Origin: Streptomyces sp. Ru71
Lineage (GTDB): Bacteria; Actinomycetota; Actinomycetes; Streptomycetales; Streptomycetaceae
Direction of reading: 5' to 3'
NCBI RefSeq assembly: GCF_002920535.1
Contig: NZ_PQSS01000008.1
Location: 1-64,000, forward strand
Length of the DNA stretch: 64,000 bases
The position numbers were made by a program, and so were the translations under genes. The notes under the pieces were generated by a model that was not told the DNA's origin, ran no database searches, and worked only from the letters and a program-made list of their open reading frames with translations. Below are positions 41,808 to 55,713 of this stretch, one piece after another (the stretch's first letter is position 1; every line of letters starts with the position of its first letter).

Positions 41808-42311
41808 TCAGCCCTCCTCGTGGGTGGCGACGGCGCGACGCGCGTCCGCGTCCAGCACGCCCCAGCTGATCAGCTGCTCGGTGAGGACCGAGGGCGACTG
41901 GTCGTAGATGACGGCGAGTGTGCGCAGGTCGTCCTGGCGGATCGACAGCACCTTGCCGTTGTAGTCACCGCGCTGGGACTGGATCGTGGCCGCGTAGCGC
42001 TGCAGCGGGCCCGCCTTCTCCACCGGGACGTGGGCGAGGCGCTCCAGGTCCAGGACCAGCTTCGGCGGGGGCTCGGCGGCGCCGCCGGGGGTGGTGCCCG
42101 GGAGGAGCTCCTGCACCGGAACGCCGTAGAAGTCCGCCAGCTCGGCGAGGCGCTGCACGGTCACGGCACGGTCGCCGCGCTCGTACGAACCGACCACGAC
42201 CGCCTTCCAGCGTCCCTGGCTCTTCTCCTCGACACCGTGGAGGGAAAGGCCCTGCTGGGTGCGGATGGCCCGGAGCTTGGCCCCGAGCTGTTTGGCGTAT
42301 TCGCTGGACAT
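41808..42311 (-). CDS. bldD: Developmental master regulator BldD
   Basis: 167 aa from the ATG at 42311 (GGGGAG site upstream), the normal BldD length. The longer frame back to 42374 would run through the promoter. N-terminal Xre-type HTH: AKLRAIRTQQGLSLHGVEEKSQGRW and VVVGSYERGDRAVTVQRLAELADFYGVP. C-terminal domain binds tetrameric c-di-GMP through R114-G-D116 and R125-Q-D127-D128, both intact. BldD with c-di-GMP represses sporulation genes during vegetative growth and is known to repress itself. It is convergent with nusB and divergent from pyrR. Confidence 0.98.
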   Translation of the reverse strand: MSSEYAKQLGAKLRAIRTQQGLSLHGVEEKSQGRWKAVVVGSYERGDRAVTVQRLAELADFYGVPVQELLPGTTPGGAAEPPPKLVLDLERLAHVPVEKAGPLQRYAATIQSQRGDYNGKVLSIRQDDLRTLAVIYDQSPSVLTEQLISWGVLDADARRAVATHEEG

Positions 42312-42365
42312 ATAGCTCCCCGGCACTGTGTCGACGCGACTGGCTTCGTCCATGCCGCGCGGCTG

Positions 42366-42408
42366 GTAACTCACTGTGAGGTTACGCAGCGTGATTCTCC
42401 TGCGTCAA
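42366..42408 (-). promoter_or_regulatory. bldD promoter with inverted repeat over the -10
   Basis: Reading the minus strand, -35 TTGACG (42408-42403), an 18-bp spacer and -10 TAACCT (42384-42379). The sequence GTAACTCACTGTGAGGTTAC (plus strand, 42366-42385) is a near-palindrome centred on CTCAC-T-GTGAG and covers the -10, the right place for autorepression by BldD. Confidence 0.75.
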
Positions 42409-42557
42409 GCCGAATGGTCCACACCGACTCTTCCGTGGTAGTGGCGGCCGGTTGCTCCATGCGGGTGGTGGCATGCCGCCGACCGGGTGGTGCGGGCCAC
42501 TGAGGGGGGTGTCGTCACGGTGGGGTGGCGGCCTGCTACCGTGGATGGCGCAAACCC

Positions 42558-43165
<608 letters not shown>

Positions 43166-43257
43166 CACCTCGCGCGCAGGGTCTGCTTCGGCATGCCCGC
43201 ACCCGCGCCGATGTGCGCACATCCTCCCGAATTGAACTGCCTTACGGAGCCTGACAG

Positions 43258-44235
43258 ATGCAGCGTCATCTCATCTCGGCCGCCGACCTCACCCGCGACG
43301 ACGCCGTCCTGATCCTCGACACCGCCGAGGAGATGGCCCGGGTCGCCGACCGGCCGATCAAGAAGCTGCCGACCCTGCGCGGCCGCACGATCGTGAACCT
43401 CTTCTTCGAGGACTCCACCCGCACCCGCATCTCCTTCGAGGCCGCCGAGAAGCGCCTGTCCGCGGACGTCATCAACTTCTCCGCCAAGGGCTCCAGCGTG
43501 TCCAAGGGCGAGTCCCTGAAGGACACCGCCCAGACCCTGGAGGCCATGGGCGTCGACGCCGTGGTCATCCGGCACGGCGCCTCCGGGGCCCCGTACCGCC
43601 TGGCCAACTCCGGCTGGATCGACGCCGCCGTCATCAACGCCGGCGACGGCACCCACCAGCACCCCACCCAGGCCCTGCTGGACGCCTTCACCATGCGCCG
43701 CCGCCTGGTCGGCCGGGACGCCGGCCTCGGCCAGGACCTCGCCGGCAAGCGCATCACCATCGTCGGCGACGTGCTGCACAGCCGGGTCGCCCGCTCCAAC
43801 GTCGACCTGCTGCACACCCTCGGCGCCGAGGTCACCCTCGTCGCCCCGCCCACCCTGCTGCCGGTCGGCATCGAGACCTGGCCCTGCGAGGTCTCCTACG
43901 ACCTCGACTCGACGCTGCCCAAGTGCGACGCGGTGATGATGCTGCGCGTGCAGCGCGAGCGCATGAACGCCGCCTTCTTCCCCACCGAGCGCGAGTACTC
44001 CCGCCGCTACGGCCTCGACGGCGACCGCATGGCCAAGCTGCCCGAGCACGCCATCGTGATGCACCCCGGCCCGATGGTGCGCGGCATGGAGATCACCGCC
44101 GAGGTCGCCGACTCCGGCCGCTGCACCGCGATCGAGCAGGTCGCCAACGGCGTCTCCATCCGGATGGCCGTGCTGTACCTGCTGCTCGGTGGCAACGAGC
44201 CCGCCGTCACCCACTCTCGTACCGAGGAGAAGTAA
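43258..44235 (+). CDS. pyrB: Aspartate carbamoyltransferase catalytic subunit
   Basis: 325 aa, joins carbamoyl phosphate and aspartate. The carbamoyl-phosphate motif [13 protein letters not shown], the H-P-T-Q segment [27 protein letters not shown] and the [11 protein letters not shown] loop are intact. No pyrI regulatory subunit is present. Five bases separate its stop from pyrC. Confidence 0.97.
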   Translation: MQRHLISAADLTRDDAVLILDTAEEMARVADRPIKKLPTLRGRTIVNLFFEDSTRTRISFEAAEKRLSADVINFSAKGSSVSKGESLKDTAQTLEAMGVDAVVIRHGASGAPYRLANSGWIDAAVINAGDGTHQHPTQALLDAFTMRRRLVGRDAGLGQDLAGKRITIVGDVLHSRVARSNVDLLHTLGAEVTLVAPPTLLPVGIETWPCEVSYDLDSTLPKCDAVMMLRVQRERMNAAFFPTEREYSRRYGLDGDRMAKLPEHAIVMHPGPMVRGMEITAEVADSGRCTAIEQVANGVSIRMAVLYLLLGGNEPAVTHSRTEEK

Positions 44236-44240
44236 GACCC

Positions 44241-45527
44241 ATGAGCAAGATCCTGATCCGTGGTGCGAAGGTGCTCGGCGGCGAGCCGCAGGACGTCCTG
44301 ATCGACGGTGAGGTCATCGAGGCGGTCGGCCAGGGCCTGTCCGCCGAGGGCGCCGAGGTCGTCGAGGCCGCCGGCAAGGTGCTGCTCCCGGGCCTGGTCG
44401 ACCTGCACACCCATCTGCGCGAGCCCGGCCGCGAGGACTCCGAGACCGTCCTGACCGGCACCCGTGCGGCCGCGAGCGGCGGCTACACCTCCGTGTTCGC
44501 CATGGCCAACACCTTCCCGGTCGCCGACACCGCCGGTGTCGTCGAGCAGGTCTGGCGGCTCGGCAAGGAGCACGGCTACTGCGACGTGCAGCCCATCGGC
44601 GCCGTCACCGTCGGCCTGGAGGGCAGCAAGCTCGCCGAGCTGGGCGCCATGCACGAGTCCGCGGCCGGCGTCACCGTCTTCTCCGACGACGGCAAGTGCG
44701 TCCACGACGCGGTGATCATGCGCCGCGCCCTGGAGTACGTGAAGGCGTTCGACGGCGTCGTCGCCCAGCACGCGCAGGAGCCCCGGCTCACCGAGGGCGC
44801 CCAGATGAACGAGGGCGTCGTCTCCGCCGAGCTGGGCCTGGGCGGCTGGCCGGCCGTCGCCGAGGAGTCGATCATCGCGCGGGACGTGCTGCTCGCCGAG
44901 CACGTCGGCTCCCGCGTGCACATCTGCCACCTGTCGACCGCCGGCAGCGTCGAGATCGTCCGCTGGGCCAAGTCCCGCGGCATCCAGGTGACCGCCGAGG
45001 TCACCCCGCACCACCTGCTGCTCACCGACGAGCTGGTGCGCACCTACAACCCGGTCTACAAGGTCAACCCGCCGCTGCGCACCGAGCGTGACGTGATGGC
45101 GCTGCGCGAGGCCCTCGCCGACGGCACGATCGACATCGTCGCCACCGACCACGCCCCGCACCCGCACGAGGACAAGGACTGCGAGTGGGCCGCCGCCGCC
45201 ATGGGCATGGTGGGCCTGGAGACCGCGCTGTCAGTGGTCCAGGAGACCATGGTCGACACGGGCCTGCTGGACTGGGCCGGCGTCGCCGACCGGATGTCCG
45301 TCAAGCCCGCGCAGATCGGACAGGCCACCGGTCACGGCCGTCCCGTCTCGGCAGGTGAGCCCGCCAACCTCACCCTCGTCGACACGGAATACCGTGGCCA
45401 GGTGGACCCCGCGGGCTTCGCCTCGCGCAGCCGCAACACCCCCTACGAGGGGCGTGAGCTGCCGGGCCGTGTGACGCACACGTGGCTGCGGGGCAAGGCC
45501 ACGCTCGTCGACGGGAAGCTCACGTGA
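44241..45527 (+). CDS. pyrC: Dihydroorotase
   Basis: 428 aa amidohydrolase (class I dihydroorotase). Metal motif [20 protein letters not shown], the later histidines in AQHAQEP and [18 protein letters not shown], and catalytic Asp in IVATDHAPH are all seen. ATG at 44241 begins [14 protein letters not shown] and is preferred to the upstream open frame, which overlaps pyrB. The stop overlaps the next GTG (GTGA). Confidence 0.97.
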   Translation: MSKILIRGAKVLGGEPQDVLIDGEVIEAVGQGLSAEGAEVVEAAGKVLLPGLVDLHTHLREPGREDSETVLTGTRAAASGGYTSVFAMANTFPVADTAGVVEQVWRLGKEHGYCDVQPIGAVTVGLEGSKLAELGAMHESAAGVTVFSDDGKCVHDAVIMRRALEYVKAFDGVVAQHAQEPRLTEGAQMNEGVVSAELGLGGWPAVAEESIIARDVLLAEHVGSRVHICHLSTAGSVEIVRWAKSRGIQVTAEVTPHHLLLTDELVRTYNPVYKVNPPLRTERDVMALREALADGTIDIVATDHAPHPHEDKDCEWAAAAMGMVGLETALSVVQETMVDTGLLDWAGVADRMSVKPAQIGQATGHGRPVSAGEPANLTLVDTEYRGQVDPAGFASRSRNTPYEGRELPGRVTHTWLRGKATLVDGKLT

Positions 45528-46090
45528 CACCTCTGCAGCTGACGCACCTCGCCGCCGAAGAGAAATCGGCGGAGGTCACCGACTGGGCCGCCCGGCTCGG
45601 CTGGGTGGTCGGACTCCTGCTGTTCATCGCGCTCGTCTACTGGCTGATGCGCGAGGGCTGGAAGTGGCGCGGCACCCTGCAGGGCGACCTGCCGGAGCTG
45701 CCCAGCGCGCCCGACGCGCCCGGCGAGGCGAGACTGACGATGAGCGGCCGCTACCACGGCTCCACCACCGCCGGACAGTGGCTCGACCGCATCGTGGCGC
45801 ACGGCCTCGGCACCCGCAGCCGGGCCGAGCTCACCCTGACGGACGCGGGACTGGACGTCGTACGCCCCGGCGCGAGCGACTTCTTCGTCCCGGCCGCGCA
45901 GCTGCGCGGGGCCCGGCTGGACAAGGGCATCGCCGGCAAGGTCCTCACCGAGGGCGGACTGCTGGTGGTGACCTGGACCCACGGCGACAAACTGATCGAC
46001 TCCGGCTTCCGCTCGGACCACGCGGCCGAGCACACCGAATGGGTCGACACCCTGAACGACATGATCAACAAGACGGAAGGCGCACGATGA
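45524..46090 (+). CDS. Conserved membrane protein of the pyr operon, PH-like domain
   Basis: 188 aa from the GTG at 45524, which overlaps the pyrC stop. One membrane helix ([22 protein letters not shown]) is followed by a cytoplasmic domain with alternating beta strands ([58 protein letters not shown]) and a C-terminal helix, which looks like a PH-type fold. The stop overlaps carA (ATGA). A membrane protein of unknown function holds the same place in mycobacterial pyr operons, so the position is conserved. No catalytic residues seen. Confidence 0.85.
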   Translation: MTPLQLTHLAAEEKSAEVTDWAARLGWVVGLLLFIALVYWLMREGWKWRGTLQGDLPELPSAPDAPGEARLTMSGRYHGSTTAGQWLDRIVAHGLGTRSRAELTLTDAGLDVVRPGASDFFVPAAQLRGARLDKGIAGKVLTEGGLLVVTWTHGDKLIDSGFRSDHAAEHTEWVDTLNDMINKTEGAR

Positions 46091-47221
46091 CGACCTCCAC
46101 AAGGGGAACCGCGAAGGTTCCCGCCGTACTCGTCCTGGAGGACGGCCGGATCTTCCGCGGCCGCGCCTACGGGGCCGTGGGGGAGACCTTCGGCGAGGCC
46201 GTGTTCTCCACCGGCATGACCGGCTACCAGGAGACCCTGACCGACCCGTCGTACGACCGCCAGATCGTCGTCGCGACCGCCCCGCAGATCGGCAACACCG
46301 GCTGGAACGACGAGGACGACGAGTCGAAGCGCATCTGGGTCTCCGGCTACGTCGTGCGCGACCCCGCGCGCGTGCCGTCCAACTGGCGGGCCAAGCGCTC
46401 CCTGGACGAGGAGCTGGTGAACCAGGGCGTCGTCGGCATCTCCGGCATCGACACCCGCGCCCTGACCCGCCACCTGCGTGAGCGCGGCTCCATGCGCGCC
46501 GGCATCTTCTCCGGCGAGGCGGTCAGGCCCGACGACGAGCTGCTCGCCCTGGTGCAGGCCCAGCCCCACATGAAGGGCGCCAGCCTGTACGAGGAGGTCG
46601 CCACGAAGGAGGCCTACGTCGTCCCGGCCGTCGGTGAGAAGAAGTTCACCGTCGCCGCCATCGACCTCGGCATCAAGGGCATGACCCCGCACCGCATGGC
46701 CGAGCGCGGCATCGAGGTGCACGTGCTGCCCGCGACCGCCACCGCCGACGAGATCTACGCCGTCGGACCCGACGGCGTGTTCTTCTCCAACGGCCCCGGC
46801 GACCCCGCCACCGCCGACGGCCCCGTCGCCCTGATGCAGGCCGTCCTGGAGCGCAAGACGCCCCTGTTCGGCATCTGCTTCGGCAACCAGATCCTCGGCC
46901 GCGCCCTCGGCTTCGGCACCTACAAGCTGAAGTACGGCCACCGCGGCATCAACCAGCCGGTCCAGGACCGCACCACCGGCAAGGTCGAGGTCACCGCGCA
47001 CAACCACGGCTTCGCCGTGGACGCGCCGCTCGACAAGGTCAGCGAGACGCCCTTCGGCCGCGCCGAGGTCTCGCACGTCTGCCTGAACGACAACGTCGTG
47101 GAGGGGCTGCAGCTGCTCGACCAGCCGGCCTTCTCCGTCCAGTACCACCCCGAAGCGGCAGCGGGCCCGCACGACGCCGCCTACCTGTTCGACCGCTTCG
47201 TTTCCCTGATGGAGGGCCAGC

Positions 47222-47229
<8 letters not shown>
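46087..47229 (+). CDS. carA: Carbamoyl-phosphate synthase small subunit
   Basis: 380 aa glutaminase subunit. N-terminal domain with [21 protein letters not shown]-terminal class I amidotransferase with nucleophile Cys in [13 protein letters not shown], and His/Glu in [13 protein letters not shown]. It supplies ammonia to CarB. Overlaps the upstream membrane gene by 4 nt and carB by 8 nt. Confidence 0.97.
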
Positions 47230-50530
<3,301 letters not shown>

Positions 50531-50538
50531 CAGCCGGC

Positions 50539-50569
50539 GAGGGGGACACCGAACAACGGTGTCCCCCTC
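50539..50569 (+). terminator. Hairpin between carB and pyrD
   Basis: Perfect 13-bp stem GAGGGGGACACCG (50539-50551)/CGGTGTCCCCCTC (50557-50569), loop AACAA. It lies inside the pyr operon, so it may be a partial terminator or attenuator that lowers pyrD-pyrF expression. Confidence 0.75.
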
Positions 50570-50574
50570 TTCGT

Positions 50575-50619
50575 GAGGACACCCATGTCGAGGACACCCA
50601 TGTCTTCGTGAGGACACGC

Positions 50620-50624
<5 letters not shown>
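50575..50624 (+). repeat. Tandem repeat of the pyrD ribosome site and start, with an 8-codon upstream ORF
   Basis: GAGGACACCCATGTC occurs twice in direct tandem (50575-50589, 50590-50604), and a third, 13/15-matching copy (50610-50624) forms the true pyrD ribosome site and ATG. The ATG at 50585 opens a short frame MSRTPMSS ending at TGA 50609-50611, which overlaps an in-frame pyrD GTG at 50608 (GTGA). Confidence 0.8.
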
Positions 50625-51722
<1,098 letters not shown>

Positions 51723-51726
<4 letters not shown>

Positions 51727-52568
51727 CGTCGTACGAGCCGTTCGGCGCGCGCCTGCGCCGCGCCATGGACGAGCGCGGCCCGCTGTGCGTCGGCATCGAC
51801 CCGCACGCCTCTCTGCTCGCCGAGTGGGGCCTGAACGACGACGTGGCCGGTCTGGAGCGGTTCAGCCGCACGGTCGTCGAGGCGGTGGCCGACCGGGTCG
51901 CCGTGCTCAAGCCGCAGGCCGCCTTCTTCGAGCGGTTCGGCTCCCGGGGCGTCGCGGTCCTGGAGAAGGCCGTGGCGGAGGCGCGGGCGGCCGGCGCGCT
52001 CGTCGTCATGGACGCCAAGCGCGGCGACATCGGCTCGACCATGGCCGCCTACGCGGAAGCCTTCCTGCACAAGGACTCCCCGCTGTTCTCCGACGCGCTG
52101 ACCGTCTCGCCCTACCTCGGCTACGGCTCGCTGAGCCCGGCTGTGGCGCTGGCCCGGGAGAGCGGCGCCGGCCTGTTCGTGCTGGCGCTGACCTCCAACC
52201 CGGAGGGCGGCGAGGTGCAGCACGCGGTGCGCGCCGACGGCCGCAGCGTGGGCGCGACCATGCTGGCCCACCTGGCGGCCGAGAACGCGGGACAGGAGCC
52301 CCTGGGCTCCTTCGGCGCGGTGGTGGGCGCCACCCTCGGTGACCTGTCGTCGTACGACCTCGACATCAACGGCCCGCTCCTCGCGCCCGGCATCGGCGCC
52401 CAGGGGGCCACCCCGGCGGATCTTCCCCGGGTCTTCGGCGGTGTCGTGCGCAACGTGGTGCCGAACGTCAGCCGGGGGGTGCTGCGGCACGGCCCCGACG
52501 CCGTCACGCTGCGTGACGCCGCGCAACGCTTCGCCGACGAGATCCGCGCCGCCGTGACGGGCGCCTGA
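51723..52568 (+). CDS. pyrF: Orotidine 5'-phosphate decarboxylase, type 2
   Basis: 281 aa. The catalytic Asp-x-Lys-x-x-Asp motif is MDAKRGDIGSTMAAYAEAF, the type 2 form common in actinobacteria. SPYLGYGSLSPAV and TPGIGAQG-like APGIGAQGATPADL provide the phosphate site. Last gene of the pyr operon; makes UMP. A hairpin terminator follows within 10 bases. Confidence 0.96.
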
Positions 52569-52576
52569 GCGCCGTA

Positions 52577-52606
52577 CGTCCTCGTCGGAGCGGTCCGGCG
52601 AGGACG
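52577..52606 (+). terminator. Terminator of the pyr operon
   Basis: CGTCCTCG (52577-52584) pairs with CGAGGACG (52599-52606), continued inward by a G-T pair and CGG/CCG, giving about 12 pairs around a short loop. Confidence 0.8.
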
Positions 52607-52614
52607 CCCGGGAC

Positions 52615-52878
52615 GATTTGAGTCTGGATACAGCCTCAAATCAGGGGCAATATGTCCTAAATGTCCGTCCTGGCGGAGGCTGACCAGGACTTTTCCGCTG
52701 TTCTCGCTGACTCTGGCGGACTTGACCGCTAGTCTCCGACGTGTGGGGGCGCCCCCACGCCCCCGAGACAGTGGGGGAGAAGCAGGCAATCCTGTTGCCC
52801 GTGGCTCCCCAGGTGTGGGGCGTACTGGCTTCCCCACCGGTCCGTATCCGACAGTTCGACATCCGAGGTGACGTAGGC
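52615..52878 (+). promoter_or_regulatory. sihF upstream region: inverted repeat, possible promoter, 5' UTR palindrome
   Basis: With the preceding terminator this makes a gap of about 310 bp. It holds an inverted repeat GATTTGAG (52615-52622)/CTCAAATC (52635-52642), notable in being AT-rich. A possible promoter is CTGACT (52707-52712), 17 bp, TAGTCT (52730-52735), and within the predicted leader there is a perfect 16-bp palindrome GTGGGGGCGCCCCCAC (52743-52758). The inverted repeat could be an operator. No gene is supported here; the frame opening at 52741 is treated as leader. Confidence 0.45.
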
Positions 52879-53202
52879 GTGGCTCTTCCGCCCCTTACCC
52901 CCGAACAGCGCGCAGCCGCGCTCGAAAAGGCCGCCGCGGCTCGCCGGGAGCGGGCCGAGGTCAAGAATCGACTGAAGCACTCCGGCGCCTCCCTGCACGA
53001 GGTCATCAAGCAGGGCCAGGAGAACGACGTCATCGGCAAGATGAAGGTCTCCGCTCTGCTGGAGTCCCTGCCGGGCGTGGGCAAGGTCCGCGCCAAGCAG
53101 ATCATGGAGCGACTCGGCATCTCCGAGAGCCGTCGCGTGCGCGGCCTCGGCTCCAACCAGATCGCTTCGCTGGAGCGTGAGTTCGGCAGCACGGGTTCCT
53201 GA
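52879..53202 (+). CDS. sihF: Streptomyces integration host factor sIHF (mihF family)
   Basis: 107 aa from the GTG at 52879, the usual sIHF length (ALPPLTPEQRAAALEKAAAARRERAE at the start). It is a small nucleoid-associated protein, helical, that binds DNA non-specifically and bends or condenses it. The helix-two-turn-helix motif SALLESLPGVGKVRAKQIMERLGISESRRVRGLG is intact. Located before gmk, as mihF is in mycobacteria. A 46-residue in-frame N-terminal extension (from 52741) is open but does not look like part of the protein. Confidence 0.95.
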   Translation: MALPPLTPEQRAAALEKAAAARRERAEVKNRLKHSGASLHEVIKQGQENDVIGKMKVSALLESLPGVGKVRAKQIMERLGISESRRVRGLGSNQIASLEREFGSTGS

Positions 53203-53262
53203 ACCCGAGCCCTGCCGGGAAGGGAGTCCCGGGCACTCCGGGATTGCTGGAATAATCGCTGC

Positions 53263-53856
53263 ATGGCTGTAACACCCCGGGGGACGACCCCCGAGCCCCC
53301 GGACGCACGTCCGCGGCTGACCGTGCTCTCCGGCCCCTCGGGGGTCGGCAAGAGCACGGTCGTCGCCCATATGCGCAAGGAACACCCCGAGGTCTGGCTC
53401 TCGGTGTCGGCGACGACCCGCAAGCCCCGCCCCGGCGAGCAGCACGGTGTCCACTACTTCTTCGTCACCGACGAGGAGATGGACAAGCTGATCGCCAACG
53501 GCGAGCTGCTGGAGTGGGCCGAGTTCGCCGGCAACCGCTACGGCACGCCGCGCGCGGCCGTGCTGGAGCGGCTGGAGAACGGCGAGCCCGTCCTGCTGGA
53601 GATCGACCTCCAGGGCGCCCGCCAGGTCCGTGAGTCGATGTCCGACGCCCAGCTGGTGTTCCTGGCCCCTCCCTCCTGGGAGGAGCTGGTGCGCAGGCTC
53701 ACCGGACGCGGCACCGAGCCGCCGGAGGTCATCGAGCGTCGCCTGACGGCGGCCAGGACCGAGCTGGCGGCCGAGCCCGAGTTCGATACGACCCTGGTCA
53801 ACACCTCCGTCGAGGACGTGGCGCGTGAGCTGCTAGCCTTGATGGACGTTGTGTGA
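53263..53856 (+). CDS. gmk: Guanylate kinase
   Basis: 197 aa, phosphorylates GMP. P-loop [16 protein letters not shown]-binding [22 protein letters not shown], and [12 protein letters not shown]alker B region are intact. An N-terminal Pro/Arg extension of about 20 residues precedes the core. ATG at 53263. rpoZ follows after 38 bp, the usual gmk-rpoZ pair that links GMP metabolism with RNA polymerase. Confidence 0.96.
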   Translation: MAVTPRGTTPEPPDARPRLTVLSGPSGVGKSTVVAHMRKEHPEVWLSVSATTRKPRPGEQHGVHYFFVTDEEMDKLIANGELLEWAEFAGNRYGTPRAAVLERLENGEPVLLEIDLQGARQVRESMSDAQLVFLAPPSWEELVRRLTGRGTEPPEVIERRLTAARTELAAEPEFDTTLVNTSVEDVARELLALMDVV

Positions 53857-53894
53857 TCGTGTCTGATCTTTTCCCCTCCTTCGGAAGGTAGAGC

Positions 53895-54167
53895 GTGTCC
53901 TCTTCCATCACCGCGCCCGAGGGCATCATCAACCCGCCGATCGACGAGTTGCTTGAGGCCACCGACTCCAAGTACAGCCTCGTGATCTACGCGGCCAAGC
54001 GGGCCCGTCAGATCAACGCGTACTACTCCCAGCTCGGCGAGGGCCTGCTTGAGTACGTCGGCCCCCTCGTGGACACCCACGTCCACGAGAAGCCGCTCTC
54101 GATCGCCCTGCGCGAGATCAACGCCGGTCTGCTGACCTCCGAGGCCATCGAGGGCCCCGCGCAGTAG
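53895..54167 (+). CDS. rpoZ: RNA polymerase omega subunit
   Basis: 90 aa. Family core [36 protein letters not shown] and the C-terminal [15 protein letters not shown] are seen. Omega helps beta' assembly; in Streptomyces its loss affects differentiation. GTG start at 53895. A strong hairpin follows. Confidence 0.97.
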   Translation: MSSSITAPEGIINPPIDELLEATDSKYSLVIYAAKRARQINAYYSQLGEGLLEYVGPLVDTHVHEKPLSIALREINAGLLTSEAIEGPAQ

Positions 54168-54192
54168 TACGGTCAGATCGCGGTTGACTTGT

Positions 54193-54227
54193 CCACAGGC
54201 CCGGCAGCGCGACTGCCGGGCCTGTGG
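54193..54227 (+). terminator. Terminator after rpoZ
   Basis: Perfect 15-bp stem, CCACAGGCCCGGCAG (54193-54207) with 54213-54227, loop CGCGA. Confidence 0.9.
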
Positions 54228-54269
54228 TGTCTCATGGGTGTGCCAGGTTTTCGAGTCCGGGGAGAGACG

Positions 54270-55475
54270 GTGGACAAGCCGAGGGTCGTTCTGGGGGTCA
54301 GCGGCGGCATCGCCGCGTACAAGGCCTGTGAGCTGCTGAGAAGGCTCACCGAGTCGGGCCATGACGTCCGCGTCGTCCCCACCGCCTCCGCGCTGCACTT
54401 CGTCGGCGCCGCCACCTGGTCGGCGCTGTCCGGCAACCCCGTCTCCACCGAGGTGTGGGACGCCGTCCACGAGGTCCCGCACGTCCGCATCGGCCAGCAG
54501 GCCGACCTGGTCGTCGTCGCACCCGCCACCGCCGACATGCTCGCCAAGGCCGCCCACGGCCTCGCCGACGACCTGCTGACCAACACCCTGCTCACCGCCC
54601 GCTGCCCGGTCGTCTTCGCGCCCGCCATGCACACCGAGATGTGGGAGCACCCGGCCACCCAGGAGAACGTCGCCACGCTGCGCCGCCGCGGCGCGGTCGT
54701 CATCGAGCCCGCCGTCGGCCGTCTCACCGGCGTCGACACCGGCAAGGGCCGGCTGCCCGACCCCGCCGAGATCTTCGAGGTGTGCCGCCGCGTACTCGCC
54801 CGGGGCGTGCGCGAGCCCGACCTCGCCGGACGCCATGTCGTGATCAGCGCCGGTGGCACCCGCGAGCCCCTGGACCCGGTCCGCTTCCTCGGCAACCGCT
54901 CCTCGGGCAAGCAGGGCTACGCCCTCGCCCGCACCGCCGCCGCCCGCGGCGCCCGGGTCACCCTGGTCGCCGCCAACACGGGCGGGCTGCCCGACCCGGC
55001 CGGCGTGGACGTCGTGCCCGTCGGCACGGCCGTACAGCTGCGCGAGGCGGTGCTCAAGGCCGCCGCGGACGCCGACGCGGTCGTGATGGCCGCCGCCGTC
55101 GCGGACTTCCGGCCCGAGACCTACGCGGCCGGCAAGATCAAGAAGCAGGACGGCAAGGACCCCGACCCGATCGTCCTGGTGCGCAATCCCGACATCCTCG
55201 CGGAGATCTCCACCGACCGCGCCCGCCCCGGCCAGGTGGTCGTCGGCTTCGCCGCCGAGACCGACGACGTCCTGGCCAACGGCCGCAGCAAGCTGCGCCG
55301 CAAGGGATGCGATCTGCTCGTCGTGAACGAGGTGGGGGAGCGCAAGACGTTCGGCTCCGAGGAGAACGAGGCCGTCGTGCTCGGCGCCGACGGCAGCGAG
55401 ACACCCGTGCCGCACGGCCCCAAGGAAGCCCTCGCGGACATCGTCTGGGACCTCGTGTCGGAACGTCTGGGGTGA
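54270..55475 (+). CDS. coaBC: Bifunctional PPC decarboxylase / phosphopantothenate-cysteine ligase CoaBC
   Basis: 401 aa from the GTG at 54270, chosen because GGGGAGAG lies just upstream and the frame before it runs through the rpoZ terminator. N-terminal flavin domain (CoaC): GVSGGIAAYKACELLR, the His in EVPHVRIGQQAD, and PAMHTEMW, where the usual Asn of PxMNxxMW is His. I recall the His form from other actinobacterial proteins. C-terminal ligase (CoaB): ISAGGTREPLDPVRFLGNRSSGKQGYALA and AAVADFRPETYAAGKIKK. Two successive steps of coenzyme A synthesis. Confidence 0.94.
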   Translation: MDKPRVVLGVSGGIAAYKACELLRRLTESGHDVRVVPTASALHFVGAATWSALSGNPVSTEVWDAVHEVPHVRIGQQADLVVVAPATADMLAKAAHGLADDLLTNTLLTARCPVVFAPAMHTEMWEHPATQENVATLRRRGAVVIEPAVGRLTGVDTGKGRLPDPAEIFEVCRRVLARGVREPDLAGRHVVISAGGTREPLDPVRFLGNRSSGKQGYALARTAAARGARVTLVAANTGGLPDPAGVDVVPVGTAVQLREAVLKAAADADAVVMAAAVADFRPETYAAGKIKKQDGKDPDPIVLVRNPDILAEISTDRARPGQVVVGFAAETDDVLANGRSKLRRKGCDLLVVNEVGERKTFGSEENEAVVLGADGSETPVPHGPKEALADIVWDLVSERLG

Positions 55476-55713
55476 GTCGCGGTTCGGCCACTTGGCCGAG
55501 CCCTACGGCACATTCGGGCGCGGCTGCCCTGGTCAAGGCCGCCGGGCATTGGGCAGAATGCCCCGTGCCGCAGGTCACAGAGCTCCCGACTGGCGAGACA
55601 CGTGGTCCGGCGGCCGAGTGTGACCGATAAACTGTTCACGGACGACGCCAGGCGCAGCCCCCGGCTCGTCCGCCATCGATCAGCCAGCAGCCGCTGCAAC
55701 CACAGGGAGCGTT
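55476..55713. other. Intergenic region upstream of metK
   Basis: 238 bp without a gene. It holds two small hairpins: TCGGCCA/TGGCCGA near 55494, and GGGCATT (55544-55550)/AATGCCC (55557-55563). A -10-like GATAAACT lies near 55626-55633, with no good -35. No SAM riboswitch class could be recognised. Confidence 0.5.

Noticed and set aside
54270..55475. His in PAMHTEMW of CoaBC as an inactivating mutation
   Set aside because: I recall the same His variant in other actinobacterial CoaBC proteins, so it is probably a lineage feature rather than damage.
55476..55713. SAM riboswitch upstream of metK
   Set aside because: Only short local hairpins; I could not match the conserved core of any SAM riboswitch class.
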